In this document: positions 34,865-48,120 of the stretch, piece after piece
Position numbering within the stretch: the stretch's first letter is position 1
Layout: every line of letters starts with the position of its first letter
Source of the DNA: Phellopilus nigrolimitatus
Lineage: Eukaryota; Basidiomycota; Agaricomycetes; Hymenochaetales; Hymenochaetaceae
DNA length: 64,000 nucleotides
Direction of reading: 5' to 3'
Assembly (NCBI GenBank): GCA_021029095.1
Contig: JAJOHG010000001.1
Span: 62,001 to 126,000 of the forward strand
Notes under the pieces: model-generated
Seen by the model: the letters and a program-made list of their open reading frames with translations, nothing else
The model's database searches: none
What the model was told of the DNA's origin: nothing
Program-made: the position numbers and the translations under genes

Positions 34865-36497
34865 AGAACGTCTCGGTTGTGTCTCAAACTAAGAGAAGAC
34901 AAGAACGCTCCGGACGTTAGTCCGATCTCGAGATGCGAGCGTTGCCGAGGCTATCGGACCTCTAACCAAGACAGTCCGGGACACCTGAAGTCGCCAACCG
35001 CGCGTGGATCGCGTCGCGATTGAAGTAGTCCGACCTATTGGCTTCTGCAGACGAAGACAGTGAAGGCAATGAGAAGGTGACTGACTGACGGAGGTTGGTT
35101 TGCGTAGCGCTTGTGAGTCCATGATCTGACATTCTCTATTTGGCCATATACCTTCTCCATTTAGAAATGCGAGGAAAAGCTATTACATGTACGGCACCAA
35201 CCGGATTACAATCTAATCCGTACGTAACTTCCAGCCAGTCTTTTCGGCGTGGCTAAATTAGAGCGAATGGTTTAGCTTAAGAACAAATACACCACGCAGG
35301 CCATACTTTATCTTGAAATTCTAGACCAAGATCACGCTCACAACATACTTACTGCAATGCGTAGCAGATGATTGAACGCCATCATGGTCCATAACCCACG
35401 GAGAAATTAGAATATGGGAAGAGTAAGACAAAAAGAGTCACTTTCATTTCTGTCGTTTTCTTCGTCTCAAAAAGCTTGGCACGTCAGATAACTCTAGAAA
35501 GAACAAAAATTTTAAGCGTCTACCGCCTTCGGATATTTTCTGAACCATCTCTTCCTTCTCAGGCTTTCCTCGGAGTCAATGGAACAGGCGTTGTGAGGCT
35601 ATGAGGCTGAAAAGCATCAGACTACCATGGCCGTATCCGTATGCTCAATCCTTCTGAAAGTACATATAAGTAAAAGCGTATGTTTTGATCGTACTGCGGA
35701 GGCGGAAATTGGAAGACATATGTTTCAATGCTGAAGCGGCGCAGGCCGTTGCCACGTTACTCGACTTCTGATAACGCATTACGGGGCAAACTTAGCTTCT
35801 GTGTTTGGCATGATGCGAAAAACAGGCAAGGGTCATTGGCTATGATCAGGTTCCTTTGCGCGAAACCTCAGACCCTTTGTCTGCGGAGCTGTGTATTCTA
35901 TATACACTGAGCATATCAGGGTATCCGGGGGCAGCGATGGGTAAATCTTGCAAAATAATGTGGCGACGGTCAGAATCGGAATCAGCGTGCCGTCGGATGC
36001 GCACCGAGAAGTGCACACTCGCGGTACATCCGCAGCCGCCACCGTTAATAGCGGCATCGTCGGAGTGAACTCGAACCCGACAAGCTGTTGGTGAGAACTC
36101 GCCATGAAAAGGGAGATGAGAGATGATGGGAACCGGTGGGAATCGGTGTGTTAGTTGGGTATATGCGCATCCGGTGGCGCGGAGGGCGGTGTCGCTACGG
36201 GAAAGCGAGAAGTGAACACGCTCGAGCTCCACTGGTTGTTAGCTAAGTTGCCAACTAGAAGCCGGCTGAGATCTAGGACACGCTTCTCAGGGTCCTCTTA
36301 GATTCCTTATATAATTAATTTATTGCTTCGAATCCATCGGACCCCGATTTGTATCTCGTCCGCAGTCTCAAGCCATTACTTTCTTTCTTAAGACATACAA
36401 AAACGATGTTAGCAAAAGCCCCACTTTGCTCTTTCCTCTTCACCACTCCCTCGCCGTCGCCGTCGCGGTCGTTGTCATCGTCGTCACCGTTCCCGAC
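34865..36497. other. Intergenic region between divergent genes
   Basis: About 1.6 kb between the DUF6534 gene and the GT15 gene. It has short frames only, and I see no transposon ends or RNA genes. Confidence 0.5.
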
Positions 36498-38127
36498 ATG
36501 GGCTCCCCATTCTCACCCGCCCAGTCTTCCCGCATTGTCACCGGCCTCAGGTACCTCATCCCCGTCCTCATCCTTCTCGTAAGTGCTCGTAGATGTCATT
36601 TTTTTCACAATCTTATCCAGCGATGCTTATATTACCTATCCAGGTCACTCTGCATTACATTCGCACCTTCTCGTTGAGCGAGAACTACGCCCCCACCTCC
36701 CCCGTGTCGGGCTGGCGCAATCTCGCTCCTGCGAAGCTGGCCCAGCCACTTAGCCAGGCATCGACCAGTGATCTCATCGACGTCCTCACCGACCGTATTG
36801 GAAATGTTACCATCGTCGAAACACAGGCGGAGGCAGAAAAGTCGAGACGTGCCAATGCCGTCATTGTCATGCTCGTGCGCAACAGCGAGGTCAATGACGC
36901 ATCTGTTGCGATCAGGCAGCTTCAGGATCGTTTCAACAACAAGTACAAGTACCCCTGGGTCTTCTTGAACGACGAGCCATTCTCGGAATACTTCATCCAG
37001 TGAGTTCCCCCCCCCCCCCCCCCCCCCCCGAACTCATTTACTTGGTTGCTATAACGCGCGTATATTAGGCGTACAAGCCAGCTTGTAGGGGGAGCCAATG
37101 CATCTTACGGTGTGATTCCGCAAGACCACTGGCAGCAGCCAGAGTGGATTGATGAGAACCGTGCGCGCGAAGGGCGTAATAAATTAATGGCACAAGGAGT
37201 CATATACGGAGGTAAGTTCTTGCTTTTGTGATTTCTTGTAAATATGAGAAGCTGACGCGAATCTTGCCGTTAGGGAGCGTGTCGTGAGTCTTTCTATATG
37301 TCTTATGTGGCTACTGGTAGCGTGATGTCTGACTGCTTGGGCATACAGGTACCGGAACATGTGCCGATTCAATTCTGGATTTTTCTACCGCCATGAGCTC
37401 CTCCAGCAGTACCGTTACTACTGGCGCGTGGAGCCTGGAGTTAAATTCTTTTGCGATATGGACTACGACCCATTCCTCATGATGCAAGACCAGCAGAAGG
37501 TCTACAGCTTCACGATCTCACTTTACGAATGGCACGCCACCATCCCGACGCTCTGGCCAGCTGTGAAGGAATTTATCAAGGAATATCCTCAACATCTCGC
37601 AGAGAACAACTCGATGGACTACCTTTCAAACGACGGAGGGGAGACGTACAATTTATGTCACTGTGCGTTTTTTCCCTTTGATTCTCATACAATAATCATC
37701 TAAAATTCAAACGAATGTTCCGTAAAAAGTCTGGAGCAACTTCGAAATAGCTGATCTCGATTTCTGGCGCTCGCCGGCATACACTGCGTTTTTCGACTTC
37801 CTCGAGAAGAAGGGCGGGTTCTACTACGAGCGATGGGGCGACGCGCCTGTGCATAGCATCGCCGCCGCGCTTTTCGCGCGCAAGGACCAGATCCACTTCT
37901 TCCGCGATGTCGGCTACCGCCACGACCCGTTCCAGCGCTGCCCTCAGAACCCTCTCCACCAGCAGGGCAATTGCTGGTGCGACCCCACGGACAGCTTCGG
38001 TACGTGCACGCAGCTTTGGGATCTGTGATAAGTCGTTGGATGCTGACTGATGCTACTCTTCTTAATAGACTACCGCCAGAACTCGTGTGTAAAGCGGTGG
38101 GAAGACTTACAGGCAGGACGCACATGA
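36498..38127 (+). CDS. Alpha-1,2-mannosyltransferase, GT15 (KRE2/MNT1-like)
   Basis: Golgi type II membrane enzyme that adds alpha-mannose from GDP-mannose to O- and N-glycans. The start at 36498 gives MGSPFSPAQSSRIVTG and an anchor continuing across the first intron (RYLIPVLILL-VTLHYIRT). The catalytic domain has RANAVIVMLVRNSEVNDASV, RFNNKYKYPWVFLNDEPFSE, YGVIPQDHWQQPEWIDE, YRNMCRFNSGFFYRHELLQQ, the nucleophile region YYWRVEPGVKFFCDMDYDPF, MQDQQKVYSFTISLYEWHAT, HFWSNFEIADLDFWRSPAY, FYYERWGDAPVHSIAAALF and DVGYRHDPFQRCPQNP. Seven or so exons. The intron after FIQ carries a poly-C run. All family motifs look intact. Confidence 0.93.
37007..37029. repeat. Intronic poly-C tract
   Basis: About 22 C in the GT15 intron a few bases after its donor, like the tract in the MOSC gene. 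Confidence 0.8.
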
Positions 38128-38966
38128 GGGTCGTCTTTCCTTCGTCTCCCCCTTGGCTTCCCATGTATCCCGTAAAACCTTTTCTGCGTCCCCCTTGTAC
38201 CTTTCTTAATCAAGAAAACTGCAACGCGCGCACCTGCATAGAGTCGGCACTCGACATTGACGCGACATTCGACTTTCTCGCGCGCTCCCTCCCACCTGTA
38301 TATCATCCTCTCTTCTTCTTCGCTGCACTGTATATACGCACCATCTACGTTCGGCTTGACACATTTTTTGACATATTTATCCGCTGCATACTTCACCTTA
38401 CATTTTTCCCCATCGATTCATTCGTTTATTCATTCATTCGCCCCTTTCTCCCTTCGTGCTAGCTCACCATTCTTGATTTGGTTTGCATTTCTGGCTTTAC
38501 CTGATTCACCCCCTGTCCCTTGGACTTTCTTTCTTTGTGCTCGACCGCTCACCCTTTCCCTAGGACCTTCGCCACTTTTGTTTGCCGGTTGGCAGAGCAT
38601 GTATATTTATAACTGGTTAGAGCGCGAACACGACGTAGATCATAGAGCAAGAACTAATATACATACCAAAATATAACAGCTGCGCAGCGGACTCCGGGGA
38701 GCGTCAGGAAGAAAGGAGGAAGGGGTTTGTTATAACTAGGCATTGCAGTAATTATAAGAATATGAATGGCTGCGGCGCAGACGGCTTCCGCTCATGGGAC
38801 ACTCATTAGCAGTTGCGTGATCACCTGGAGGAGTCCGTAAATATCTATCTTGCAACCAGTCCCGTCTTATTGCATGTTCAAGGTACGACAGTTCCAGGCC
38901 CCGAGGCGCGGACCGGAATCCAAATCGGTGCGTGTCAGCGTGCATCGTGGTTTTGTGAACTTCCAA
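38128..38966. other. Intergenic region between convergent genes
   Basis: Pyrimidine-rich 3' region with a short ATTCATTCATTC run near 38430. No gene was seen. Confidence 0.5.
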
Positions 38967-41597
38967 TCACGCTGTCTCGACGAGCGAAGCTTCGTGCAGC
39001 CGCACCCAAAGTCCACCCTGGATAGAGTTTAGATATGCGAAGCAGTCAGCAATTTGGGTAAAGGCACGAGCAAAATGTAATCGGAAGGAGGAGGAAGAAC
39101 GGCCACTCACATGCGCATACATCGTCAGGTGGCTCTTCGGCCACACCCTCTCCTTGCTCTTGCGCTCGCCGGCCGCCTTCGCCCACGCGGCGGGGACCCG
39201 CGTCTTGGGCGGCTGCGCGTCCGGCGCGAGCTCGACGGCGTCGAAGGCTTGCAGCAGGCGGATCAGCATGAAGGACGTCTCGTTGTATGCAAACTGTAAG
39301 AACAAAATTAGATCTAAGCAAATTAAGTCCGCAGGCCGGAGAAGCCGGAGACGTGCCTGCTGGCCGAGGCAGATGCGCGGGCCCGCGTTGAAGGGCAGGA
39401 AGATGAACGGGTTCGGCGTGAGATAGCGGTGCAGACGCTCATCGAGGAAGCGGTCGGGGTCGAAGTCGACGGCTAAAGGGACGTGTCAGGAATAAACTGC
39501 GGTCTGTTGCGTCCAAAGAAAGCGAACGTACCATCAGGACCCCACAGGTCCGTCCGACGGTGCATGAGGAAGACAGAGTACACCACTCTTGATTTGGGGG
39601 GGAAAAAATCAGCATTAACTTATTGGTTGCGTGATCGCTCTGGACGGCTTGCCTAGTACGTGCAGGAATATACCACGGCTTTGCGCCGGGTATCTTGTTA
39701 GGGAGCGTCGTCGCGTTGATCGTTGAGCGTTGATCAAATGGCCTATGATCATCATGAGCACCTGACCCGGCTAATAATAACAAGAACAAACTGTATCTTA
39801 CACAGGAGGATACAGCCTCAACGTCTCTGTGGGTTTGTAAAGAAAGTTAGCTTCAGTAGCTATCATAAGATCAATCCCAATCATACCGTTTATCACAGCT
39901 CGGAGGAACTTCATCTCCTTCAAGTCATCGTAGGTCGGGTTACGCTCGCTTCCGACCACAGTCAAAATTTCTTCGCGTAAGCGCTTGAGGACCTCTGGGT
40001 GCATTGCAAGACAATACAGAGCGAAAGCGAGTGTCGCAGCAGTCTAGAATTCATTTTAATGCCTGAGAATAAAATTTAAGAACTGAAAATATGAAGAACA
40101 TACCGTATCACGACCTGCAATCATTATATTTAGAATCTCATCTCTCAATATTTTTGTGTCTGTGAGAAGTAGGCGAGAAGACGTAAGACTCCGAAATAGT
40201 GAAATATATAAGTTTGTTTGCCTTCAGTATAATTGATCAGATGGTCCAGCAGGGTAGCGCCTTCTTCGATCTCTTTCTTTTCTTGCATTGCACCTGTTCC
40301 CTTCAGCGCCTTTTTCTTCGTGACCGCCTCCTGCAGAATAGGCTCGATGAACGTGTTGATCACTTTCATGTCCTCCTGCGTCTTGTCCTTCCAAAATTCA
40401 AATAATGGCCATAATGAGCCGAAACGCCCGCGCCGCGCCGCCGTAGACTGCGCGTCTGCAAAAGCCTGTGAGAACAACGACGCGGCATTTGAAGGATCAG
40501 GGGCGGACGCGGCCCCGAGCATGCTATTTTCAGCAGCGGCGTTCGGCGAGTACGGGAGCCCGGCAGAGAGGATGTGCACGCAGTGCCCGAAGAGGAACTC
40601 CGTGGCCGAGTCCAGCGTGAAACGGGAGACGAGATCCTGAATGTCTATTGCATGGCCCGTGCGCAGACGCGCCTTCATGAGCACGATCGCCTCGTCTGCG
40701 TGCCGCCTGAAGATCTCGAAGTGCTGGATTCGATCCTTTGAGAAAAAGGGACGTGTCATCGAGCGGTGAAATCTGTATTCTCCCATTTGAGACGAATTCA
40801 TCATGTATATTAGGTGATGACGCACTTCCACATTTCTCCATCAGCATTGAAGACCCCATCTCCTAGTAGGATTTGCATTTGATTCTTAAAAGTATCGCCT
40901 AAATATAATTCAAGAAAATCTCAGCGAGCAGTTTCACTTGATGGTCATAGCTCCCCAGCCCAAAGAATTAATTGGCACCTTTCTCATAGTTGTGGAATTC
41001 GGTGGCTAAAATGGCCTGTAGTCGGAAGTGAGTTTTGTCTCACCAGACTTTTGAGTGGGGTTGGACTTGCCTTCACATGTTCCGGCTCACTAGTTATAAT
41101 CTAGCATATATTTAGTATCGTGAATATAAGGCAGAGTATGGTACGAGTCTACCTTGTCTTCCCAGAACAGGCGCCAATTGAAGGTCCAGCCGTAACTTAT
41201 ACTACGTTCCAAAGCAACGTCCGCTGGAACCAAACCTGTCAGCGATGCAGTCAAAGTGTAAAGTATAATACTACATACCAAGATATCCAGTCTCATCGCC
41301 TTTGAATATTTTGAATAGCGTGTCTACATTTCCGGGCAATCTTCCCTTGACAATGGGCGGCGGAACGGCTCCGAGTGCCTCTGCTTCCCACTTACTTTGC
41401 AAATTCGACCGCAACAGCTTAAGAACTGCAGTCAAGGGCAGAGAGGAGGACAACAGGAGGATTATCAGCCATGCGGGAAGCTCGAGGTCAAAGCCCAGGA
41501 GTACGCTGAATGCATAATAAACGAAGCCTAGACAAAAGAAGTGCCAGAGGAGTCCGGGCGCTCTCACCAGCAGAAAACTGATACCTGGGGGCAACAT
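38967..41597 (-). CDS. Cytochrome P450, CYP63-like
   Basis: Heme monooxygenase; the CYP63 clan of white-rot fungi oxidises alkanes, fatty acids and aromatics. The start at 41597 gives [17 protein letters not shown] and a membrane anchor ([20 protein letters not shown]). Then [40 protein letters not shown] (helix C), [20 protein letters not shown], the helix I motif IMIAGRDT (about 40115), ExxR as E-TLRLYPP split by an intron, [36 protein letters not shown] and the heme loop [14 protein letters not shown] (about 39395). The last exon ends [16 protein letters not shown]. About a dozen exons, with all catalytic motifs present. Confidence 0.92.
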
Positions 41598-41915
41598 AGG
41601 GGAGTTTAAACCTCAAGATGGAACTTGCATACTTTATAGACTCGGGAGGCGGTATGCGGAGATGGTGGCCATGTGTTAGCTAGATTACAGAGCCGGGACG
41701 TCGCATACGATCCCGAAGATGAAAGCACCCCTAACATTGATCATCAGATGCCACTTTACCCCCACAGATGATCTCAGCAGGAAAGAGTAATGCAATGGAT
41801 CTCGGAGACTTGTGCGACATATGGCGTTTACTAAAAAGGATTTGCTTGCCTTTTCGGTGTCTGAACCGAGCGCGGGCGCTCGACAGCCACATCGCGGGCT
41901 TCGTTGACAGTCACC

Positions 41916-42260
41916 ATGGCCGACAAACGCACATCGCCTTCCTCCGATATGAATGGTGTACTCCCCTCGGAAGCAGACCTCGCGGTGCTCACAGCACTCG
42001 TCAATGCCGATACTCCCGACGAACATGCGGACAGGAACCTCGCCGAGCTTCTTGAGCAGCTCGAACGCGCGGACTTTGTGGCGCGTGGGGTGGAGAACCG
42101 ACTAGATTTGCTGTTAGGACAGCTCGATGGAATGGTCGAGGGTCTGGAGACTAGCCAACCAGAGCAGTCGGATGGCAGGCAAGACGAAACTGGATCTGAG
42201 GCTGGAGGGACGGATGATGTGGCGGCGAGCAAGCAGCAAAGCGACTTGAAAGCAGAGTAA
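41916..42260 (+). CDS. Small acidic helical protein of unknown function
   Basis: An intronless frame of 114 residues starting MADKRTSPSSDMNGVLPSEA. The centre is a clear amphipathic helical region (LAELLEQLERADFVARGVEN, then RLDLLLGQLDGMVEGLE). The tail is disordered and acidic. The leading ATG sits in a good context (CACCATGG). I do not recognise the family; size and helix resemble small BLOC/BORC-type or coiled-coil adaptor subunits, but that is only a guess. It lies between the P450 promoter and the 3' end of the deubiquitinase. Confidence 0.7.
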   Translation: MADKRTSPSSDMNGVLPSEADLAVLTALVNADTPDEHADRNLAELLEQLERADFVARGVENRLDLLLGQLDGMVEGLETSQPEQSDGRQDETGSEAGGTDDVAASKQQSDLKAE

Positions 42261-42758
42261 TTCTACCCGTTCGACTTGGGACATGGTGAATAAAATTGCT
42301 TTCGACATTTCGATTGACCGCAGCTCATATTCATAACACAGCAGCTTTGCGCAGCGTTCACTTGCAGTTCGGTGCAATCACTGCGGCAGGACGCTTACTT
42401 CGTCCGATCAATGGACACCGAGCGTCAGGTCTCTTCCCGCTAAACACGGACAGATGTCGCATAAGTTCACGCTTTTGCATGGCGCGGCGCGGCGCTTTTG
42501 CATGACGCTGCTTGACTACAGCGCCAGATCTACTCTGAGAAGAAAGGTGTAGGCGCTCGGCCGCCAATGTTGTAGATTGGATTATTATAAGAAAGCAGGA
42601 GAACAGAGAAATGTGTGCAGATGCCAGTGTAAAATGAATGTACAATGTACAAGGGGGAATACAGATACAGCCATGTCATGTTAGGTCTTGCAAATAAGTA
42701 CGAGCTTTATCATGCCAGGTATCAGTGCACGGAGAATATGACAGGTCCAGACCGTTTT
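42261..42758. other. Intergenic region between convergent genes
   Basis: About 500 bp with a short GC-rich direct repeat near 42480 (GCGCGGCGCGGCGC flanked by CTTTTGCATG copies). No gene was seen. Confidence 0.5.
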
Positions 42759-45700
42759 TCATTCTACGTCCATGGGGTCTGCCCGCTGAACGGTCTGGAT
42801 CACTTGCGAACCTTTGCGGGCAAAGACCAGCTGATTGAAAGCGTCAGAAACATGCTGCCTTCTGAAGAAGATTGAAAATCGACGAACCAAGTACGGATTC
42901 GCGGTGTTCCCTGTTGTGTCTGCAAGAACCTCTTCCTTGCTCACTACGCCCACGTCCGAGTCGTTGTACTTGAACCATTCGTCCTTGTGATCGGGCAGCC
43001 AGCGCTGGTAGATGAAGTAGTGCCCAAAGCTCGGAGTCGACCCACGATGCACGAACACGCTCGTAAGCTCATACTCCGCTCGATGCTCGCCACGCCACTC
43101 CTCCTCGAGCTGTGCCTTCAGTTCTGCAATGCGCGCGCGGTTCGCCCCGATCTCGCGCTCCACATTTTCTCTCTCTGTGAGGAGTAAGAGCTTAAGTGTT
43201 TCCTCCGCTTCGGGGAGGTCAAGTACACTTTGTCTTGACAGAAAAGCGTGGGTATCGGTAAGACTCTGGTCGTACGGTGCGAACTAATCTCTTTCTTTAG
43301 ATTTTATTCTGGCAAATGGAACAAGGCACATTACCTTGCCCTGAGTTAAATGATAAATGCGCTCGCGGCAAGCGCTCAATTCAGCCTGAATCTTCCGCGA
43401 TCTTGCTTTCTTCTCTGCGGGAGCATCATCGAGGAAGCGATCCATGCTGATTGACTCGCCAAATTTGACATAGGCGTGCGACTTAAATGGCTGGAGTGTA
43501 TCTCGGTTAAATTGCACCCGCTAGGAAGTTAAAATGTCAAATAGGCCCTCTAAGTCCACATTTAGCGCAAGACCTACTTGGAGCTGAATCTGCATGATCG
43601 GCGGAAGTTCAACGAGGCTAACCTCCATTTTCGCCTTCGTGCCATCGTATTCCACGACATCATCGAAGTAGCTGCTTAAGCCATCGTACAGGTCGAAGCT
43701 TTCTTCCGAGACATTGACTGGTAAGTGCGAGAAATAGTCTTCACGCTCGTGAAGAGAAGACTTCGTCCGGTTTGGGTCCGGTGGTAGCGAGAGCCGCTGT
43801 CGAATCTTGCCATAAAACAACCTTTTCGCCAAACGTCAGAATCTTAATAATATCAGGCCTGTCAGTCTGCCAATACGCACTTTTTCACGATGCTCCGTTT
43901 GCTACTGTCATCGGGCCCAGCAAGCTCCCCAAAACGTAAAAGCGCAGTCTCAATCTGAAACATGCAGTTGTCCATGCATTCTGCGACGTCATGCTGCTTC
44001 CCGAACATCATGTCAGAGCCAGACGACTGCGTCTTTTGCCGTGGTGGTAATGGCGGCGCTTTCGACCCGGTTTGTGGGCTCGACACGGTACCAACCGGGC
44101 CCGTTTCTGCCATACCGACATCTCCATCAGTATCTGCATCGTTCTCTGCCACAGGCGTGTTCGACCCAGACGGCTTGGAGACAAGGACATAACTATCCTT
44201 CTCCTGCTCATCCACCACACCGCCCTCTGCGGTGACAGAGTCTGACTTCTTGCGGCTAAAGCCACGGGGACGCTTTCCTAACACGGAAGAAGCACCAGGG
44301 GAAGCACCAGGGGATCCAGGGCTGGGTGACTTTGGCTGCGGGGATGAACTTTCCCTTAATACAGCCGTCGGGGCAGGCTCGTCTACGAGTGTCGCATCCG
44401 TGCTATGAGAAGAGTCAGTTCCTCCTCGCTCCGGGTCTTCTTCCTCTTCATCCTTCGACGTAACGAGAGCGAGCTTGGCAAGCTCAAGGGTTGGCGTGAC
44501 CGCAGGTACCTCGCTGTTCTCCATATGCCAGAATAGATTAGCGAGCTGCGAGACAACTAGGGAAAAATAAATATAGATCAAAGAACCAGAGTCAAGAGAA
44601 GAACATTACATTTCCGAGAGCGAACAACTTCGGACCGCGAGACTATGCGTCCTCCAACACGATGGTTTTTTAAATCATCGTCTTTCAGCTTGTCATTGTC
44701 TGCAAATTTCTCGTCGGTGATCGCGAGCGGAGCAATTGCGTCTCTGATGTCTTTGATAGTGTAGAAGTACTGAAGCAGAGAATTCAAGTAGCAAGTATTG
44801 CCGAGCTGGTTCAGACCACGAGGCCAGTCTGCCCTTGTCGCAGCAACAATTATTCCAGCTGATGAAGGATTCGTAAGGAAGAAAGAATTGAGGGAGGTGA
44901 GGTATTGTTAACTTACGATCGCTCCCGGTATCTAAGAACCTTTGCAGGCGTTCATTGCGCGTGAACTCGGCTATGACACGCATGGCATCCCGCATCTTCT
45001 CTAACGACGAGGGCTGATCTTCGACCTAAACGTATAAAGGAAATGAAAATGCTTAGGCTTGAATTTGGGAGAGAATCAACTTACCCGCATGTTATACACA
45101 GTTATGAGCATATCTTCGTCGACGCCCATGGGCACTTCAAGAGTGCTGTACGCCCTGTCTGGTGTCATCCCGTACGTCTCCTCATCGTCCCAGGCCCTCA
45201 CCAAATCCACGCTGCGTCTGCTCTCAGCGATGACTCTGAATGCCTCATTGACATCCCTGCGCTTTGATGCTCCATCGGCATCCGTCCACGAGCGTCGCAC
45301 AGCGTCGCGCCACGCGCTACGAATAAATGCATCATCCACATCGTTGTCGTAGTCGACGCGCAGCTCGTTATCCACGCCAAAGCCCAACTCCCGGATCGAT
45401 GCATGCACGTCTGCCGTGGTGAAGCGTCCGCGCGAGCGCTCCGCTCCAACGAGTGTCTCCAGCGCTGCGGGACACGATACTACAGTCCTTAGCGCGTCAA
45501 CGATATTGACGAGTGATTGGAAATACTCCGGCGTATTTCGGGGGTCACAGCGGCACTGCGCAAGGTAAGCGAAATGGAGAAGTTCTGAACCAAATAACCG
45601 TCTTTATTAGCATAGATATAACAAGGGACAATGGCTTACCGCTATCATAAGTCGACGGAGTCGTGCCCAATTTGCTCCAGTCGTCTTTGAGATTTTCCGC

Positions 45701-47713
45701 TTCGTGCAAGGCTTCCGGCAACTGACCGCGTTTGACTGAGAGATTATCAGACACATAAAATCATTAGAAGCAAAAGCTAATACTTACTCTGATCAGCATG
45801 TGCCCCCATGGCAGTTTGGTACATCTCACGCGCACTCTCTGTCTTAATCCACAGCTTATGCGGATTATAATCTTTGAGAACGCTCGCTAAATCAAAAACA
45901 ATAAGGAAACGCCCTCCGAGCTCACGACTTTAAAACGAACACACTTACAGTATTGACGTCGGAACTGAGCGATGATGATACCGACTTCAACCCATGCGCG
46001 AAGAAGCCGTTGACGATTCATCCGTCCTATCTCAGTAGATGGGTCTGTGTTGGGAGGCTGGAGCATTTCCTGCCTTTCAGAGCTTTCCGGAAGAGGCGAA
46101 CGAATAAGTTTGAAGCCGATGGAACCGAAAAGAGCTTCACTGTTATACGTTTTATGATTAGGATGACTGGTTGGCAGAGAAAAATTGTTCACAAACACGG
46201 CCGGGTTCCACCCCACTTTTAACGAAAAGCTCCTTCCGTGCACAGAAAGTAGCCTGTTATTTCCTTTCCAGAGTTTATTCTCGATTACCCTAGTTACGAG
46301 TTAGACAACACGATGAAATATAATCTTGCAAAGACAAGAAACATACGTGATGACCGTCTCCCAGGCAGCGTGGACAGATTGCTGGCCAGTCTTTCCCAAG
46401 GGAGGGTTTTCGCTCTTTTCATATTGAAACTCGTCTACATATTTGCACGGAATTACGCCAGGGATCACGTCCGAGACGACCACGTAGAACGAGCATTGGC
46501 AACAAACATAGAGATCCAAAAGATCTCGTGCTTCCTCTTCCTCCTTCGCATTTGTGACCAATTGTCTTTTCATCTCACTCTGGAAATCGCCTTGGACCGC
46601 GCGTGCAACAACTTCAGGATCGAGATCGTCAGAACCGATTGTCATCCTCCGGCGCGATCGCTTCGAGCGCTCCGCCTTCTCCCATGTGCGCGGCTCATAT
46701 TTCGGGCTCATGTGCCGCGCATCGACAGCCTTCGCGTATTTGTGGAAGTGATGCGTCTTGTTTGGTTTTCCGAACGGCGTCTCCTCCAGACAGTTGTGCG
46801 TCTTTTTCCGGCGATCCTGATTCGGGAATGGTAAGTGCTCCGAATTTAGGAAGGACTCAGCGAGGGGAGGTAGGATACTAGAGGAGCGCCATGCGAGCAA
46901 CACCCAGCCGTGGTGCTTGCGACAGTAATACGCATGTGGGTGGGGAATTGCTTCGTGCACTTCTTCAGACAACGGCGGAGGCGAATTTGCTGATATGCTC
47001 GATGGACGGCTGTGGCCCGGTTGTTTTCCAGGAGGTGATGAGCCCGGAGCTGGAGACGAAGACGGACTTGCAAGGGCCTGGAGGTCCGGCAGCGCGACGC
47101 TCACACTGACAAGTGAGTGATCCGCCGTATGAAGCTCGTCCGCGAGGAACGGCGGTAGCATGCCAGGTCCTGGGCGCGACAGCACGGAATGTAAATCCCA
47201 CCAACGTTTCTCCTCTTGCTCCTCGCGCCCGTCGATCGGGGGGTCGACGTCATCGGCAAGACGCATGTCCGTATCCGATCGCCAGTCGTGTGCGGGCGCA
47301 AGACGCGCTGTGAAATCTGGTTGACCCCAGCCGCCGCTGGGCCAGGGCGTGTCGAAGGTGGACGGCCACGAGGAGTCCGTCGACGAAATCAGCTCGGGTA
47401 TGGGCTCGTCGTCGGGAACGAGCTCCGGCTCACGGTAGGTGCTGTTTCCAAAGGTTGTGCGTGGAGGCATATAGGTTGTATGCGATGACCCAGCTGTGCT
47501 CTGTTGTCGTTTGGGCAGTGTGGGCGGTGTCCTCGAGCTAAGGTTTGTCTGGGAGTTGTAGTTTGCCTGTACGTTGGAGCTCGAGCGGTTCTGTGAGCCG
47601 TAGAATGAAGTAGCGTTAACGGCAGTTGAGACCCCTGACACAGTATTCGACAAAGGACGCGTCGAAGAGCCCTTTGACTGGTCTTTGGCATCGTCGTCGA
47701 TCGTGGTGACCAT
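42759..47713 (-). CDS. UBP2: Large USP deubiquitinase, Ubp2/USP25/28-like
   Basis: Removes ubiquitin, with a preference for Lys63 chains in the yeast enzyme. The start at 47713 gives MVTTIDDDAKDQSKGSS. A long Ser/Pro-rich region is followed by Ubp2-type blocks: HAYYCRKHHGWVLLAW, YVCCQCSFYVVVSDVIPGVI. The catalytic Cys box is split over exons and continues YLNSLLQYFYTIKDIRDAI (about 44780). HDVAECMDNCMFQIETALLR is the Asp/Glu box. The C-terminal half has FDLYDGLSSYFDDVVEYDG, QFNRDTLQPFKSHAYVKF, a coiled coil, the His box HRGSTPSFGHYFIYQRWL and YNDSDVGVVSKEEVLADT. The last intron joins NPYL to LVFARKGSQVIQTVQ. Many introns. It belongs to a different USP subfamily from the gene at 22181. Confidence 0.88.
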
Positions 47714-48120
47714 TTCTGAGCAAGCGGAGTTTTGGACGTGGACAGCGATTAATTGTGACGAAGTCTCGTTCTAAAGCCAGAAGTCAGAGAGATCACAAGA
47801 GAAATGTACAAGAGTATGTCATCCGCAGTCCGAAATGAAGACAGGAAAGCGCCGCGCAGTTGCGGTCAGGAACAAAGTGAAGCAAGAGTGAGGCTGAGGT
47901 CTTGCGCGGCGTCCACAGCGTGTAGCTCTCAATTAGGCAAACGCGGTGTTCACCACAATAATACCCTACTGAGTTAAGTTTATGTGTATGTGTAGTAGGA
48001 TTGCGAAGTAGAATATTAGAATACATGTGCTAATATTTGCTATCTTAGGACCAGGAAGCACACTTGAGTCCGTGACTCATAACCAGGCCTTCACCCAATT
48101 ACCGAGTCCAGGTATTGCGC
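47714..48120. other. Intergenic region
   Basis: The promoter of the deubiquitinase gene and the 3' end of the reductase gene. I see nothing else. Confidence 0.45.

Noticed and set aside
34889..36232. Several frames of 60-130 codons in the 34.9-36.2 kb gap
   Set aside because: No family motifs or splice-supported extension; they look like chance frames.
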